Both the position numbers and the translations under genes were made by a program. The notes below the pieces were generated by a model. It ran no database searches, had not been told where the DNA came from, and was given only the letters and a program-made list of their open reading frames with translations. DNA of 64,000 nt from Candidatus Streptomyces philanthi. Its GTDB lineage: Bacteria; Actinomycetota; Actinomycetes; Streptomycetales; Streptomycetaceae. The stretch spans positions 5,377,501 through 5,441,500 of the forward strand of contig CP073042.1 in NCBI GenBank assembly GCA_018114805.1, written 5' to 3'. Shown piece by piece: positions 54,374 to 63,725 of the stretch (the first letter of the stretch is position 1; every line of letters starts with the position of its first letter).

Positions 54374-55054
54374 TCAGGCCGCGAGGGCGAGCGGCGGACC
54401 GCGTCTGACGACGGAGTGCAGGAGGAGTGGCCGGCCCCGCGCGGGCAGGGCGCGGCGCGTGGGACGGCCCGGTGCGCGCGGCGGCGGGTTCGCCGCGGCG
54501 GCGAACGCCACCAGGAGCGGGCGGAAAGCGAAGGCGGCGAGCGCCCGCAGCAACTGGCCCAGGGCGGCCTCGCCCCGGCGCAGCCACGCGGCGGCGACCA
54601 GGCCGATCGCCACGTGCGCGGCCAGCAGCAGCCACGGCGCGGCCGAGTCGGTGCCCGCCCCGGCCGTGACGGCGGCGCTGTTGCCGTCGGCGGTCATCTG
54701 GGCCAGCGCCGAGCCGACGTCGCCGCCCTGGCACAGCAGGTCCACGCCCATCGTGCGCAGCGGCCCGGCCACCGGCCCGCCCGCCTGTCCGTAACAGGCG
54801 TGCTGGCCGGCGGTGAAGACGGTGTCGGCGGCCAGTTCGAGCGGTACGAGCAGGGCGGCGATCGAGCCGTAACCGCGCTCGCGGCCCGCCAGCGCGTAGG
54901 CGATGCCGAAGACGGCGACGCTCAGCAGCACGACGGTCGTCAGGGGCAGTGGGGCACGGGAGAGCAGCACGTGGGAAGCAGCGGACAGCGTCACGCACAG
55001 CGCTGTGAACAGCGCCGCGCGTACCACTCGCAAGCGTGCCGCCGATATGTCCAT
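54374..55054 (-). CDS. Polytopic membrane protein between two DsbA-like genes
   Basis: 226 residues from ATG 55054 (MDISAARLRVVRAALF), no family I can name. About five membrane helices: ALFTALCVTLSAASHVLL, LTTVVLLSVAVFGIAYAL, YGSIAALLVPLELAADTVF, PWLLLAAHVAIGLVAAAWL and a shorter one near residue 190. An extracytoplasmic loop has two Cys (HACYGQAGG and DLLCQGGD), possibly redox-active. Lying between two thioredoxin-fold proteins suggests it could be their electron partner, but this is inference. The C-terminus is basic. A Crp-like dyad lies 95 bases upstream. Confidence 0.65.
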   Translation of the reverse strand: MDISAARLRVVRAALFTALCVTLSAASHVLLSRAPLPLTTVVLLSVAVFGIAYALAGRERGYGSIAALLVPLELAADTVFTAGQHACYGQAGGPVAGPLRTMGVDLLCQGGDVGSALAQMTADGNSAAVTAGAGTDSAAPWLLLAAHVAIGLVAAAWLRRGEAALGQLLRALAAFAFRPLLVAFAAAANPPPRAPGRPTRRALPARGRPLLLHSVVRRGPPLALAA

Positions 55055-55139
55055 CGCCGCAGAGTGTGCCACGGCCCCGGATAAGTGGCGTGTCAAGATT
55101 CGGCATCTCCCCGTCCGGTCCCGCGCCGGCGCCGCTCAG

Positions 55140-55172
55140 CCCACCGTATGTGACCCATGTCACGTATGTGGG
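55140..55172. promoter_or_regulatory. Crp-like dyad upstream of the membrane protein gene
   Basis: GTGACCCATGTCAC (55150-55163) is a perfect 5-bp dyad with a four-base centre and fits GTG-N6-GNCAC, the motif reported for S. coelicolor Crp. Outer CCCAC and GTGGG arms (55140-55144, 55168-55172) extend the symmetry to 33 bases. Confidence 0.5.
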
Positions 55173-55240
55173 CCGCCCGTGCCGAAGAGGTGGTACGCGC
55201 GGTACGGGCGCGGGCCCGGGAGGGTGCGTCGGGCGGGTGG

Positions 55241-56347
55241 CTACAGCCGCGCGTCCACCGCCCTGGTGAAGTCCGCGGCGGTCATCGGCGGTCCCGCGCC
55301 GTCCACGCTCAGGCTCTGGCCGTTGAGCCTGAGCGTCGGCGTGGACCCCACCCCGCTCGTGTCGAACGCCTCGGACATCTTCTTCGCCCAGACGTCGAAG
55401 GTGCCGGCGCGCACGTGGCCCTGGGACTCGGAGTTCGAGCCGAGCGCGGGCACCTGGCCGGCGACCTTGAGCAGGTAGGCGTCCGAGGCGAAGGAGTCCG
55501 TGCCCTCCGGCGGGCGGTTGCGCTCGTCGTAGAGGGCCTTCTTGTAGTCCAGGAACGCCTCCGGGCTCACGTCCAGCGCCGCGCCCAGCGCGCTGAGGGC
55601 GTTGTGCGAGCCGGAGCCGCCCATGGTGCGGTCGAGGAACGTGGCCATCGTGAACCGGGCCTTGTACTTGCCGTCCTCGATGTCCTTGATGATGGTGGCG
55701 CCGACGTTCTGCTCGAACTGCACGCACGGCGGGCAGCGCAGGTCCTCGTACAGCTCCAGGGTCCCGGTGGCCTTCGGCTCGCCGATGACGACCGTGGTGC
55801 CGTCCGGGCCGGCGCTGTGCGCGGGCTTGACCAGCTCGCCGCCCGGCTGGGAACCACCGGTGCTCCCGCTGTCCCCGTGGAACCGGAGCCGCCGGTGCCG
55901 CCCGTGGAGCCGGTGGCTCCGTCCGCGCCCTCGGGGCCGTCCGCGCCCTGTCCGTCGCCGCCCCCGACGAACCCGTCCTTGGCGACGGGGCCGGCGTCGC
56001 CCTTGCCGCCGTCGCCACCCTTGCCGCCCAGCACCAGGACGCCGGTGACCGCCAGCGCGATCGCGGCCACCGAGGCCACGACCGTCAGGGTCGCGCGTCA
56101 CCGGCCGCCGGCCGTGGCGGCTCGGGCGCGCCCCACGCGCCGCCGACGGGTCCGGCCGGCGGTCCCGCGGGCGGGAACCCCGCCGCCGCGTCCGGCTGGC
56201 CCTGCTGGGCGTACGGGCCTCCCTGCGGTGGCTGGGCGCCGGGCGGCGTACCGGGCTGCGGGGCGGGTACGGGGCGTGGGGCGGCGGGCTGGAGGGCGGG
56301 CCCTGGGTGGGCTGCTCGCCCTCGGGCCGCTGCTGACCTGGCTGCAT
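55241..56347 (-). pseudogene. Second DsbA-like thioredoxin-fold protein, frameshifted three times
   Basis: ATG 56347 (MQPGQQRPEGEQPTQG) starts a Pro/Gln/Gly-rich cytoplasmic region that continues in another frame (PGTPPGAQPPQGGPYAQQGQ) after about 56300. A change near 56090 gives the membrane helix TVVASVAAIALAVTGVLVLG and a Gly/Asp/Thr-rich linker. A third near 55870 gives the thioredoxin domain with CPPC in YEDLRCPPCVQFEQ and GVGSTPTLRLNGQ around the cis-Pro. The domain is clearly paralogous to the 53351-54199 protein (both have NALSALGAAL and SPEAFL/SPDAFL). Whether it is expressed as a full protein is doubtful with the sequence as given. Confidence 0.78.
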
Positions 56348-56431
56348 GGCCAGTCACACTAGCGGGGCCGGACGGGAGATCGGCAGGGTTCGCGACCCCA
56401 TCGGCCCCCGCCGGCGCCGGAGTTGGGGAGG

Positions 56432-57758
56432 TCACAGTCCGGGGATCGCCCCGTTGCGGAAGAGGTCCACGAAGATCTGGTGGTCGGCCCGCGCGCGGGC
56501 GCCGTAGGAGTGCGCGAAGTCCACCAGCAGCTCGGCGAAGCCGTCCTCGTCGGCGGCGATGGCCGCGTCGATGGCCCGCTCGGTGGAGAACGGCACCAGC
56601 GAGTGGCCGCTCTCGTCGTCGGCCGCCGCGTGCATGGTCGCGGTGGCCCGGCCCAGGTCCGCGACGACCGAGGTGATCTCGTCCAAGTCGTCGATGTCGG
56701 ACCAGTCCAGGTCCACGGCGTACGGCGAGACCTCGGCGACCAGTTGCCCCGCGCCGTTCAGCTCGGTCCAGCCCAGCCACGGGTCGGCGTGCGCCTGGAG
56801 CGCGCGCTGCGAGATGACCGTGCGGTGCCCCTCGTGCTGGAAGTAGTCGCGCACCCGCGCGTCGGTGACGTGCGAGGCGACGGCCGGGGTCTGGGCCTGC
56901 TTGAGGTAGATCACGACGTCGTTCTCCAGGGCGTCGCTGTTGCCTTCGAGCAGGATGTTGTACGAGGGCAGGCCCGCGCTGCCGATGCCGATCCCGCGGC
57001 GGTCCACCACGTCCTTGACCCGGTAGGAGTCGGGCCGGTCCAGACTGGACTCGGGCAGCGTCTCCAGGTAGCCGTCGAAGGCCGCGAGCACCTTGTACCG
57101 GGTCGCCGCGTCCAGCTCGATGGCGCCGCCGCCGGGGGCGAAGCGGCGCTCGAAGTCGCGGATCTCGGTCATCGAGTCGAGCAGCCCGAACCGGGTCAGC
57201 GAGCGGGCCGCCCGCAGCGCGTCGAGCAGCGGCCCGTCGGCGGTGTCCAGCGTGAAGGGCGGCACCTCCTCGTCCTTGGCTCCGGCGGCCAGGGCCGCGA
57301 CGCGCTCGCGGTAGGCGCCCGCGTACGTGCGCACCAGGGAGGAGATCGCCTCGTCGCTGAGGGCCTTGGTGTAGCCGATCAGCGCGACGGAGGCCGCGAA
57401 GCGCTTCAGGTCCCAGGTGAAGGGGCCCACGTACGCCTCGTCGAAGTCGTTGACGTTGCAGACCAGGCGGCCGTTGGCGTCCATGTAGGTGCCGAAGTTC
57501 TCGGCGTGCAGGTCGCCGTGGATCCACACCCCGGCTGCTGCGCTCGTCCAGGTAGGGCCCTCCCTCGCGGTCGGCCTCCAGATCGCCGTAGAACAGGGAG
57601 GCCGTGCACCGGTAGAAGGCGAACGCCGAGGCGGCCATCTTCCGGAACTTGACCCGGAAGGCCGCCGGGTCGGCGGCGAGCAGCTCGCCGAAGGCGGTGT
57701 CGAAGACGGCGAGGATCTGCTCGCCGCTCTGTGCGGCCCGGCCGTGCTCGGTCGCCAT
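56432..57758 (-). pseudogene. DUF2252 family protein (kinase-like fold), frameshifted
   Basis: ATG 57758 follows AGGAGG (MATEHGRAAQSGEQILAVFD) and reads FRKMAASAFAFYRCTASLFY and GGPYLDERSS before the frame breaks near 57540; the other frame continues AGVWIHGDLHAENFGTYMDA with NVNDFDEAYVGPFTWDLKR. The HGDLHxxNF and NDFD stretches are the catalytic-like motifs that give DUF2252 its resemblance to aminoglycoside phosphotransferases. The observed gap is two bases short relative to a smooth reading. Function unknown. It is divergent from dnaE. Confidence 0.8.
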
Positions 57759-57937
57759 CGCTGGGTCCTCCTGGGATGCGTCACGTGGAACAGTCGTTCC
57801 GGCCGGTCCAACGCGCGGCGCCCGCCCGCTGTCAGTAGCCCGAATGTAGACTTCGGAGCCATCTTTCCCTCCTGGCTCACCCCGCGGGGAGGAGGGGACC
57901 GCATCCGTCACCCACTGTTCGCCGGAGGTCTTCCACC

Positions 57938-60900
57938 GTGGCCAAGCCGCCCTTCACGCATCTGCATGTGCACACTCAGTATTCGCTGCTCGATGGTGCG
58001 GCGCGGCTCAAGGACATGTTCGAGGCGTGCACCAAGATGGGCATGTCGCATATCGCCATGACCGACCACGGAAACCTGCACGGCGCCTATGACTTCTACC
58101 AGCAGGCGACGAAGGCGGGTATCACGCCGATCATCGGGATCGAGGCGTACGTGGCCCCCGAGTCGCGGCGGAACAAGCGGCGTATCCAGTGGGGCCAGCC
58201 GCACCAGAAGCGCGACGACGTCTCGGGTTCCGGTGGTTACACGCACAAGACGATCTGGGCGGCCAGTAAGACGGGTCTGCACAACCTCTTCCGCCTTTCG
58301 TCGGACGCCTACAAGGAGGGGTGGCTGACGAAGTGGCCCCGCATGGACAAGGAAGTGATCGCCGAGCACGCGGAGGGGCTCATCGCCTCGACCGGGTGCC
58401 CGTCCGGTGAGGTGCAGACCCGGTTGCGGCTCGGCCACTTCGACGAGGCGCTGAAGGCGGCGGCCGAATACCAGGAGATCCTCGGAAAGGACCGCTATTT
58501 CCTGGAGCTGATGGACCACGGCCTCGACATCGAGAAGCGGGTCCGCGACGGTCTTCTGGACATCGGCAAGAAGCTGGGCATCCCGCCGCTGGTGACTAAC
58601 GACTCGCACTACACGTACGCGCACGAGGCCTCCGCGCACGACGCGCTGCTGTGTATTCAGACCGGAAAGAACATCTCGGACCCGGACCGATTCCGGTTCG
58701 ACGGCACGGGCTATTACGTCAAGTCCACCGACGAGATGTACGCGGTGGACTCCTCCGATGCCTGGCAGCAGGGCTGTGCCAACACCCTTCTGGTCGCCGA
58801 GCAGATCGACACGACGGGCTGGTTCCAAAAGCGCGACCTGATGCCCCGGTTCGACGTGCCCGAGGGTTACACCGAGGTCACCTGGTTCCAGGAGGAAGTC
58901 AAGCGCGGTATGGCCCGCCGCTATCCCGGTGGCGTTCCCGAGGACCGGCAGAAGCTCGTCGAGTACGAGATGGACATCATCATTCAGATGGGGTTCCCGG
59001 GATACTTCCTCGTGGTGGCCGACTTCATCATGTGGGCCAAGAACAACGGCATCGCGGTGGGCCCCGGCCGTGGTTCGGCGGCCGGTTCGATTGTGTCGTA
59101 CGCGCTGGGCATCACCGACCTCGACCCGGTGGAACACGGGCTGATCTTCGAGCGGTTCCTCAACCCCGAGCGCGTGTCCATGCCCGATGTCGACATCGAC
59201 TTCGACGAGCGTCGGCGCTCCGAGGTGATCCGGTACGTGACGGAGAAGTACGGCGCCGACAAGGTCGCGATGATCGGCACGTACGGCACGATCAAGGCGA
59301 AGAACGCCATCAAGGACTCCTCCCGCGTGCTCGGCTACCCGTACGCGATGGGCGACCGCATCACCAAGGCCATGCCGGCCGACGTGCTCGGCAAGGGCAT
59401 CAACCTGGACGGCATCACCAACCCCCAGCACCCCCGCTACAGCGAGGCGGGCGAGGTGCGGGCGATGTACGAGAACGAGCCGGACGTCAAGAAGGTGATC
59501 GACACCGCGAAGGGCGTCGAGGGCCTGGTGCGGCAGATGGGCGTGCACGCCGCCGGCGTGATCATGTCCAGCGAGACCATCACCGACCACGTACCGGTGT
59601 GGGTGCGGCACACCGACGGCGTGACGATCACCCAGTGGGACTACCCCACCTGCGAAGACCTCGGTCTGCTCAAGATGGACTTCCTGGGTCTCCGCAACTT
59701 GACGATCATGGATGACGCGGTCAAGCTCATCAAGCGCAACAAGGGCATCGACATCGAGCTGCTCTCGCTGGCGCTGGACGACCCGAAGACCTACGAGCTG
59801 CTGTGCCGGGGCGACACGCTCGGCGTCTTCCAGTTCGACGGCGGCCCCATGCGCTCCCTGCTGCGCCTGATGAAGCCCGACAACTTCGAGGACATCTCCG
59901 CCGTCTCGGCCCTGTACCGGCCGGGCCCGATGGGCATGAACTCGCACACCAACTACGCCCTGCGCAAGAACGGCCAGCAGGAGATCACCCCGATCCACCC
60001 GGAGCTGCAGGGGCCCCTCAAGGAGGTCCTCGGCATCACCTACGGCCTCATCGTGTACCAGGAGCAGGTGCAGAAGGCCGCCCAGGTGCTCGCCGGCTAC
60101 TCGCTCGGCCAGGCCGACCTGCTGCGCCGTGCCATGGGCAAGAAGAAGCAGGAGGTCCTCGACAAGGAGTTCATCCCCTTCCAGAAGGGCATGCGGGAGC
60201 GCAACTACTCCGACGAGGCCATCCAGGCCGTGTGGGACGTGCTGGTCCCGTTCGCCGGCTACGCCTTCAACAAGGCGCACTCGTCCGCGTACGGCCTCGT
60301 CACCTACTGGACCGCCTACCTCAAGGCCAACTACCCGGCCGAGTACATGTCCGCGCTGCTCACCTCGGTGCGCGACGACAAGGACAAGTCGGCTATCTAC
60401 CTCAACGAGTGCCGCCGCATGGGCATCCGGGTGCTGCCGCCGAACGTCAACGAGTCGGAGGCGAACTTCGCCGCACAGGGCGACGACGTGATCCTCTTCG
60501 GCCTGACCGCCGTGCGCAACGTCGGCCAGAACGTGGTCGACTCGATCACCCGCAGCCGCAAGGCGAAGGGGAAGTTCGCCTCCTTCCCCGACTACCTCGA
60601 CAAGGTCGAGGCGGTCTGCTGCAACAAGCGCACCACCGAGTCGCTGATCAAGGCCGGCGCTTTCGACGAGATGGGCCACACCCGCAAGGGCCTGATGGCG
60701 CACTACGAGACCATGATCGACAACGTGGTCGCGGTGAAGCGCAAGGAGGCCGAGGGGCAGTTCGACCTCTTCGGCGGCATGGGCGACGACAGCGCCGACG
60801 ACACCCCGGGCTTCGGGCTCGACGTCGAGTTCTCCGACATCGAGTGGGACAAGGCCTACCTCCTCGCCCAGGAGCGGGAGATGCTCGGCCTCTACGTCTC

Positions 60901-61480
60901 CGACCACCCGCTGTTCGGCATCGAGCACGTGCTGAACGACAAGGCGGACGCGGCGATCGCCCAGCTCACCGGCGGCGAGCACGCGGACGGCGCGATCGTC
61001 ACCATCGGCGGCATCATCTCCGGTCTCCAGCGCAAGATGACCAAGCAGGGCAACGCCTGGGCCATCGCCACGGTCGAGGACCTGGCGGGCTCCATCGACT
61101 GCATGTTCTTCCCCGCCACCTACCAGCTCGTCTCCACCCAACTGGTCGAGGACACGGTCGTCTTCGTCAAGGGCCGGCTCGACAAGCGCGAGGACGTGCC
61201 CCGGCTGGTCGCCATGGAGATGATGGTCCCCGACCTGTCCGAGGCGTCCGTGGACGCGCCGGTCACCATCACCATCCCTACCGTCAAGGTCACCCCGCCG
61301 CTGGTGGAGAAGCTCGGCGAGGTGCTCACGCACCACCGGGGCTCCACCGAGGTGCGGATCAAGCTCCAGGGCGCGCGCAAGACCACCGTGCTGCGCCTCG
61401 ACCGGCACCGCGTCACGGCCGATCCGGCGCTCTTCGGCGACCTGAAGGTGCTGCTCGGCCCGTCCTGCCTGGGCGCGTAG
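57938..61480 (+). CDS. dnaE: DNA polymerase III alpha subunit DnaE
   Basis: Replicative polymerase. 1180 residues from GTG 57938. The PHP domain (THLHVHTQYSLLDGA, AMTDHGNLHGAYDF, STGCPSGEV, VTNDSHYTYAHE) keeps the metal-binding His, Asp and Cys residues, so it may proofread as mycobacterial DnaE1 does. The catalytic Asp pair is D419 and D421 in MPDVDIDFDERRRSE; GPGRGSAAGSIVSYALGITD, GLRNLTIMDDAV and AYAFNKAHSSAYG-type segments (GYAFNKAHSSAYGLVTY) follow. A helix-hairpin-helix region and an OB fold (GAIVTIGGIISGLQRKMTKQ) complete it. The gene is open from end to end and followed by a strong terminator. Confidence 0.97.
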   Translation: MAKPPFTHLHVHTQYSLLDGAARLKDMFEACTKMGMSHIAMTDHGNLHGAYDFYQQATKAGITPIIGIEAYVAPESRRNKRRIQWGQPHQKRDDVSGSGGYTHKTIWAASKTGLHNLFRLSSDAYKEGWLTKWPRMDKEVIAEHAEGLIASTGCPSGEVQTRLRLGHFDEALKAAAEYQEILGKDRYFLELMDHGLDIEKRVRDGLLDIGKKLGIPPLVTNDSHYTYAHEASAHDALLCIQTGKNISDPDRFRFDGTGYYVKSTDEMYAVDSSDAWQQGCANTLLVAEQIDTTGWFQKRDLMPRFDVPEGYTEVTWFQEEVKRGMARRYPGGVPEDRQKLVEYEMDIIIQMGFPGYFLVVADFIMWAKNNGIAVGPGRGSAAGSIVSYALGITDLDPVEHGLIFERFLNPERVSMPDVDIDFDERRRSEVIRYVTEKYGADKVAMIGTYGTIKAKNAIKDSSRVLGYPYAMGDRITKAMPADVLGKGINLDGITNPQHPRYSEAGEVRAMYENEPDVKKVIDTAKGVEGLVRQMGVHAAGVIMSSETITDHVPVWVRHTDGVTITQWDYPTCEDLGLLKMDFLGLRNLTIMDDAVKLIKRNKGIDIELLSLALDDPKTYELLCRGDTLGVFQFDGGPMRSLLRLMKPDNFEDISAVSALYRPGPMGMNSHTNYALRKNGQQEITPIHPELQGPLKEVLGITYGLIVYQEQVQKAAQVLAGYSLGQADLLRRAMGKKKQEVLDKEFIPFQKGMRERNYSDEAIQAVWDVLVPFAGYAFNKAHSSAYGLVTYWTAYLKANYPAEYMSALLTSVRDDKDKSAIYLNECRRMGIRVLPPNVNESEANFAAQGDDVILFGLTAVRNVGQNVVDSITRSRKAKGKFASFPDYLDKVEAVCCNKRTTESLIKAGAFDEMGHTRKGLMAHYETMIDNVVAVKRKEAEGQFDLFGGMGDDSADDTPGFGLDVEFSDIEWDKAYLLAQEREMLGLYVSDHPLFGIEHVLNDKADAAIAQLTGGEHADGAIVTIGGIISGLQRKMTKQGNAWAIATVEDLAGSIDCMFFPATYQLVSTQLVEDTVVFVKGRLDKREDVPRLVAMEMMVPDLSEASVDAPVTITIPTVKVTPPLVEKLGEVLTHHRGSTEVRIKLQGARKTTVLRLDRHRVTADPALFGDLKVLLGPSCLGA

Positions 61481-61553
61481 GCGACGCACGCGCGGTGCGG
61501 GGCCGCGCGGCCCATCGCTGAGAGCGGGTGGAAATCGCGACGAGCGCGACGAT

Positions 61554-61588
61554 AAAGGGGCGCGTCCCGCGTGGGACGCGCCCCTTTT
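61554..61588 (+). terminator. Rho-independent terminator after dnaE
   Basis: AAAGGGGCGCGTCCC (61554-61568), loop GCGT, GGGACGCGCCCCTTTT (61573-61588): a 15-bp perfect stem with a short T run, 75 bases after the dnaE stop. Confidence 0.92.
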
Positions 61589-61868
61589 GCGCGTTCACCG
61601 CTTCTCTGCCGTGAATTCCGCACCGTCGAAGTTCTTTTGGGTCTGCTGTGCTTGCTGTGCTTCTTGTGTGTTCTGTGCCTGCATTGGTTTGCTGTGGCTA
61701 CTGTTTCGGCTGAACGTTCGGACCGCCCGGCGGTGTTCCCACGGCGGGGGTCGCGTCCGCCGCGGGTGCGGTTCCGCTTTCGGGTCCAGGGCCGGCGCGC
61801 GGCGGCGCCCGGACGGGCGTCCATCGACGGGTCCGTGGGCCGGGGCGTCGGTGTCGGCGAGTGGTGCG

Positions 61869-62042
61869 TCAGTTGTGGCCGAAGCGACGCTGGTGCTTGC
61901 GGGCCACGTCGGTCGGGCTGCCCTGGGCCTGACCCTGGTGCTGGTTCTGTGCCTGGATGGCGGTCTTCTGTGCCTCCTGCTGGCCACGCTCCGCGTCGCT
62001 GCCCTTCTGCCGCTGATTCCGGTCGCGCTTGTGCTTGCCCAT
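61869..62042 (-). CDS. Small basic Gln-rich protein
   Basis: 57 residues from ATG 62042, which follows GGAGG with a good gap. The sequence is hydrophilic and Gln/Lys/Arg-rich (MGKHKRDRNQRQKGSDAE) and ends RKHQRRFGHN. I recall similar small proteins with a C-terminal RRFGHN near dnaE in other Streptomyces but know no function. The region between it and the dnaE terminator has a Gln/Ala-coding repeat (CTTGCTGTG variants near 61645-61680) that does not make a convincing gene. Confidence 0.6.
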   Translation of the reverse strand: MGKHKRDRNQRQKGSDAERGQQEAQKTAIQAQNQHQGQAQGSPTDVARKHQRRFGHN

Positions 62043-62293
62043 CGTCGTGCCTCCAGTACGAGGGTTTCCCCCAGAAAACACCCTGGCACGACTATGGGGA
62101 GGCTGCATGTCGGGCAATTACCCCGCGTAAAGGGCGGGATGGGCTGGGCCGTTCCGTATCCGCCACGCCGATGATCGAGTTCGGGCTGATAACCCTCGTA
62201 CGGTCGGGCAGACTCAATGGAAAGCCGAAGCAAAATGCCGGGGCGGTGCCGCGTCGGGCCGCCGCGCATGGACCATAGGAAAGAGGGTGGAAC

Positions 62294-63587
62294 GTGGACC
62301 GCTGCGTCGTCCTGGTGGACGCCGGGTATCTGTTCGGCGCCGCCGCGAGCCTGCTCGCCGGCGAGCCCGCCCGCTCCCGCATCACCGTCGACCACGCCGC
62401 CCTCATCAAGGGGTTGCGCGACCGCGCCGAGGCCGACACGCAACAGCCGCTGTTGCGCATCTACTGGTTCGACGGCGCCCCCGACCGGGTGCCCCAACCC
62501 GAGCACCGCAGGCTGCGCGTGATGCCCCGGGTCACCGTCCGGCTCGGCGCCCTGACCCGCAGCGACGGGCGCTGGGCGCAGAAGGGCGTGGACGCCGCGA
62601 TGCACGCGGAGCTCACCGAACTCGCGCGCAACCGGGCCTGTTCCGACATCGTCCTCGTCACCGGGGACGGCGACCTGCTGCCCGGGCTGATGTCTGCCAA
62701 GGAGCACGGGGTCGCGGTCCACCTGTGGGCCGTCCAGGCCGCCGACGGCGACTACAACCAGTCCGAGGACCTGGTGGCCGAGGCCGACGAGCGGCGGGTC
62801 CTGGACCGTGCCTGGATCACCCAGGCGGTACGGGCCAAGGAACTGTCCGGGCCCTGCGTGCCCAGCTCCGTGCCCCGCCCCGAGATCGCCGCCATCCTCT
62901 CCGCGCCGCTGCCCGAGGCGGCCGCCGCCGGCTCGCGGCAGAGCCGCCCCGCCACGCACAACGGCACGGGCCCGCACCGCGCCCGCCGACGAGGAGCTGG
63001 CCGCCCAGCGGGAGACCGAGGAGCGCCCCGCGGCTGCCTCCGGCGAGGGCGGCACGGGCAACGGCACCAGGACCGTCCCGACGCCCAAGGACCTGGCCGG
63101 CCTCGGACGGTCCGGCGTCGCGGCCTCGCAGGCGTCCGTGGCCCCGGCGGCCATGGCCACCGCGACGCTGCGCTGGTCGTCCGACAAGGGCTGGGTGGAG
63201 CGGGGCCCGGCCCCCGCCACCGGCGACCCCCCCGAAACCGCGTCGCTGCCCATGCTGGCTCAGCTCACGACGGCCGAGCAGCGCTGGGCCGACCGCGAGG
63301 AGGACATCACCGCCGTCAGCGGCGACCCCTTCGAGGTGGGCCAGGTCTTCGCCCGGCGCTGGATCGCGCGCCTCTCCGACCCCGCGCACGTGCAGCAGCT
63401 CTCCACGGAGTACCCCCGCATCCCGCACCGCATCGACGGCGAGTTGCTGCGGTACGCGGCCCGCTTCGACCTCCTCGCGCACAAGGACGACCAGATCGAC
63501 GAGCACGACCGGTACGCCATCCGCGCCGGCTTCTGGCGCGAAATCGACACCCGGATGGCGGCCGATCACGCCCCCGCGCGGGATTAG
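62294..63587 (+). pseudogene. NYN (PIN-like) domain protein, frameshifted
   Basis: GTG 62294 begins the NYN domain: CVVLVDAGYLFGAAASLLAG, RIYWFDGAPDRVPQPEHRRL, QKGVDAAMHAELTELARNRA and DIVLVTGDGDLLPGLMSAKE, with the acidic residues of PIN-like nucleases (VDAG, KGVD, GDGD). The frame breaks near 62970 in a Pro/Ala-rich linker (after ATHNGTG); one base less continues APADEELAAQRETEERP and a C-terminal domain (AEQRWADREEDITAVSGDPF, VFARRWIARLSDPAHVQQL) to 63587. Total about 430 residues. It may act on RNA; the break separates the C-terminal domain, whose role I do not know. Confidence 0.78.
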
Positions 63588-63725
63588 CGGCCGTTCGTCC
63601 GCCCCGGAGCCCGCCGCGCGGCAGCCGACCACGGCCGGTTCGGGCCACCACACGGACGTCGCGCGAGGCCGGGGGAGCCGCCCCGGAGCAGGGCGGCGGG
63701 CGCGGGGCGCGTACCCTCGTAGCTC

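Noticed and set aside
57908..61489. A minus-strand open frame of 1193 codons opposite dnaE
   Set aside because: Shadow of dnaE; His/Val/Asp/Leu-rich translation without motifs, as expected for antisense of GC3-biased coding sequence.
61595..61684. A possible 29-residue Gln/Ala-rich minus-strand gene
   Set aside because: No ribosome binding site seen and the sequence is a low-complexity repeat next to the dnaE terminator.
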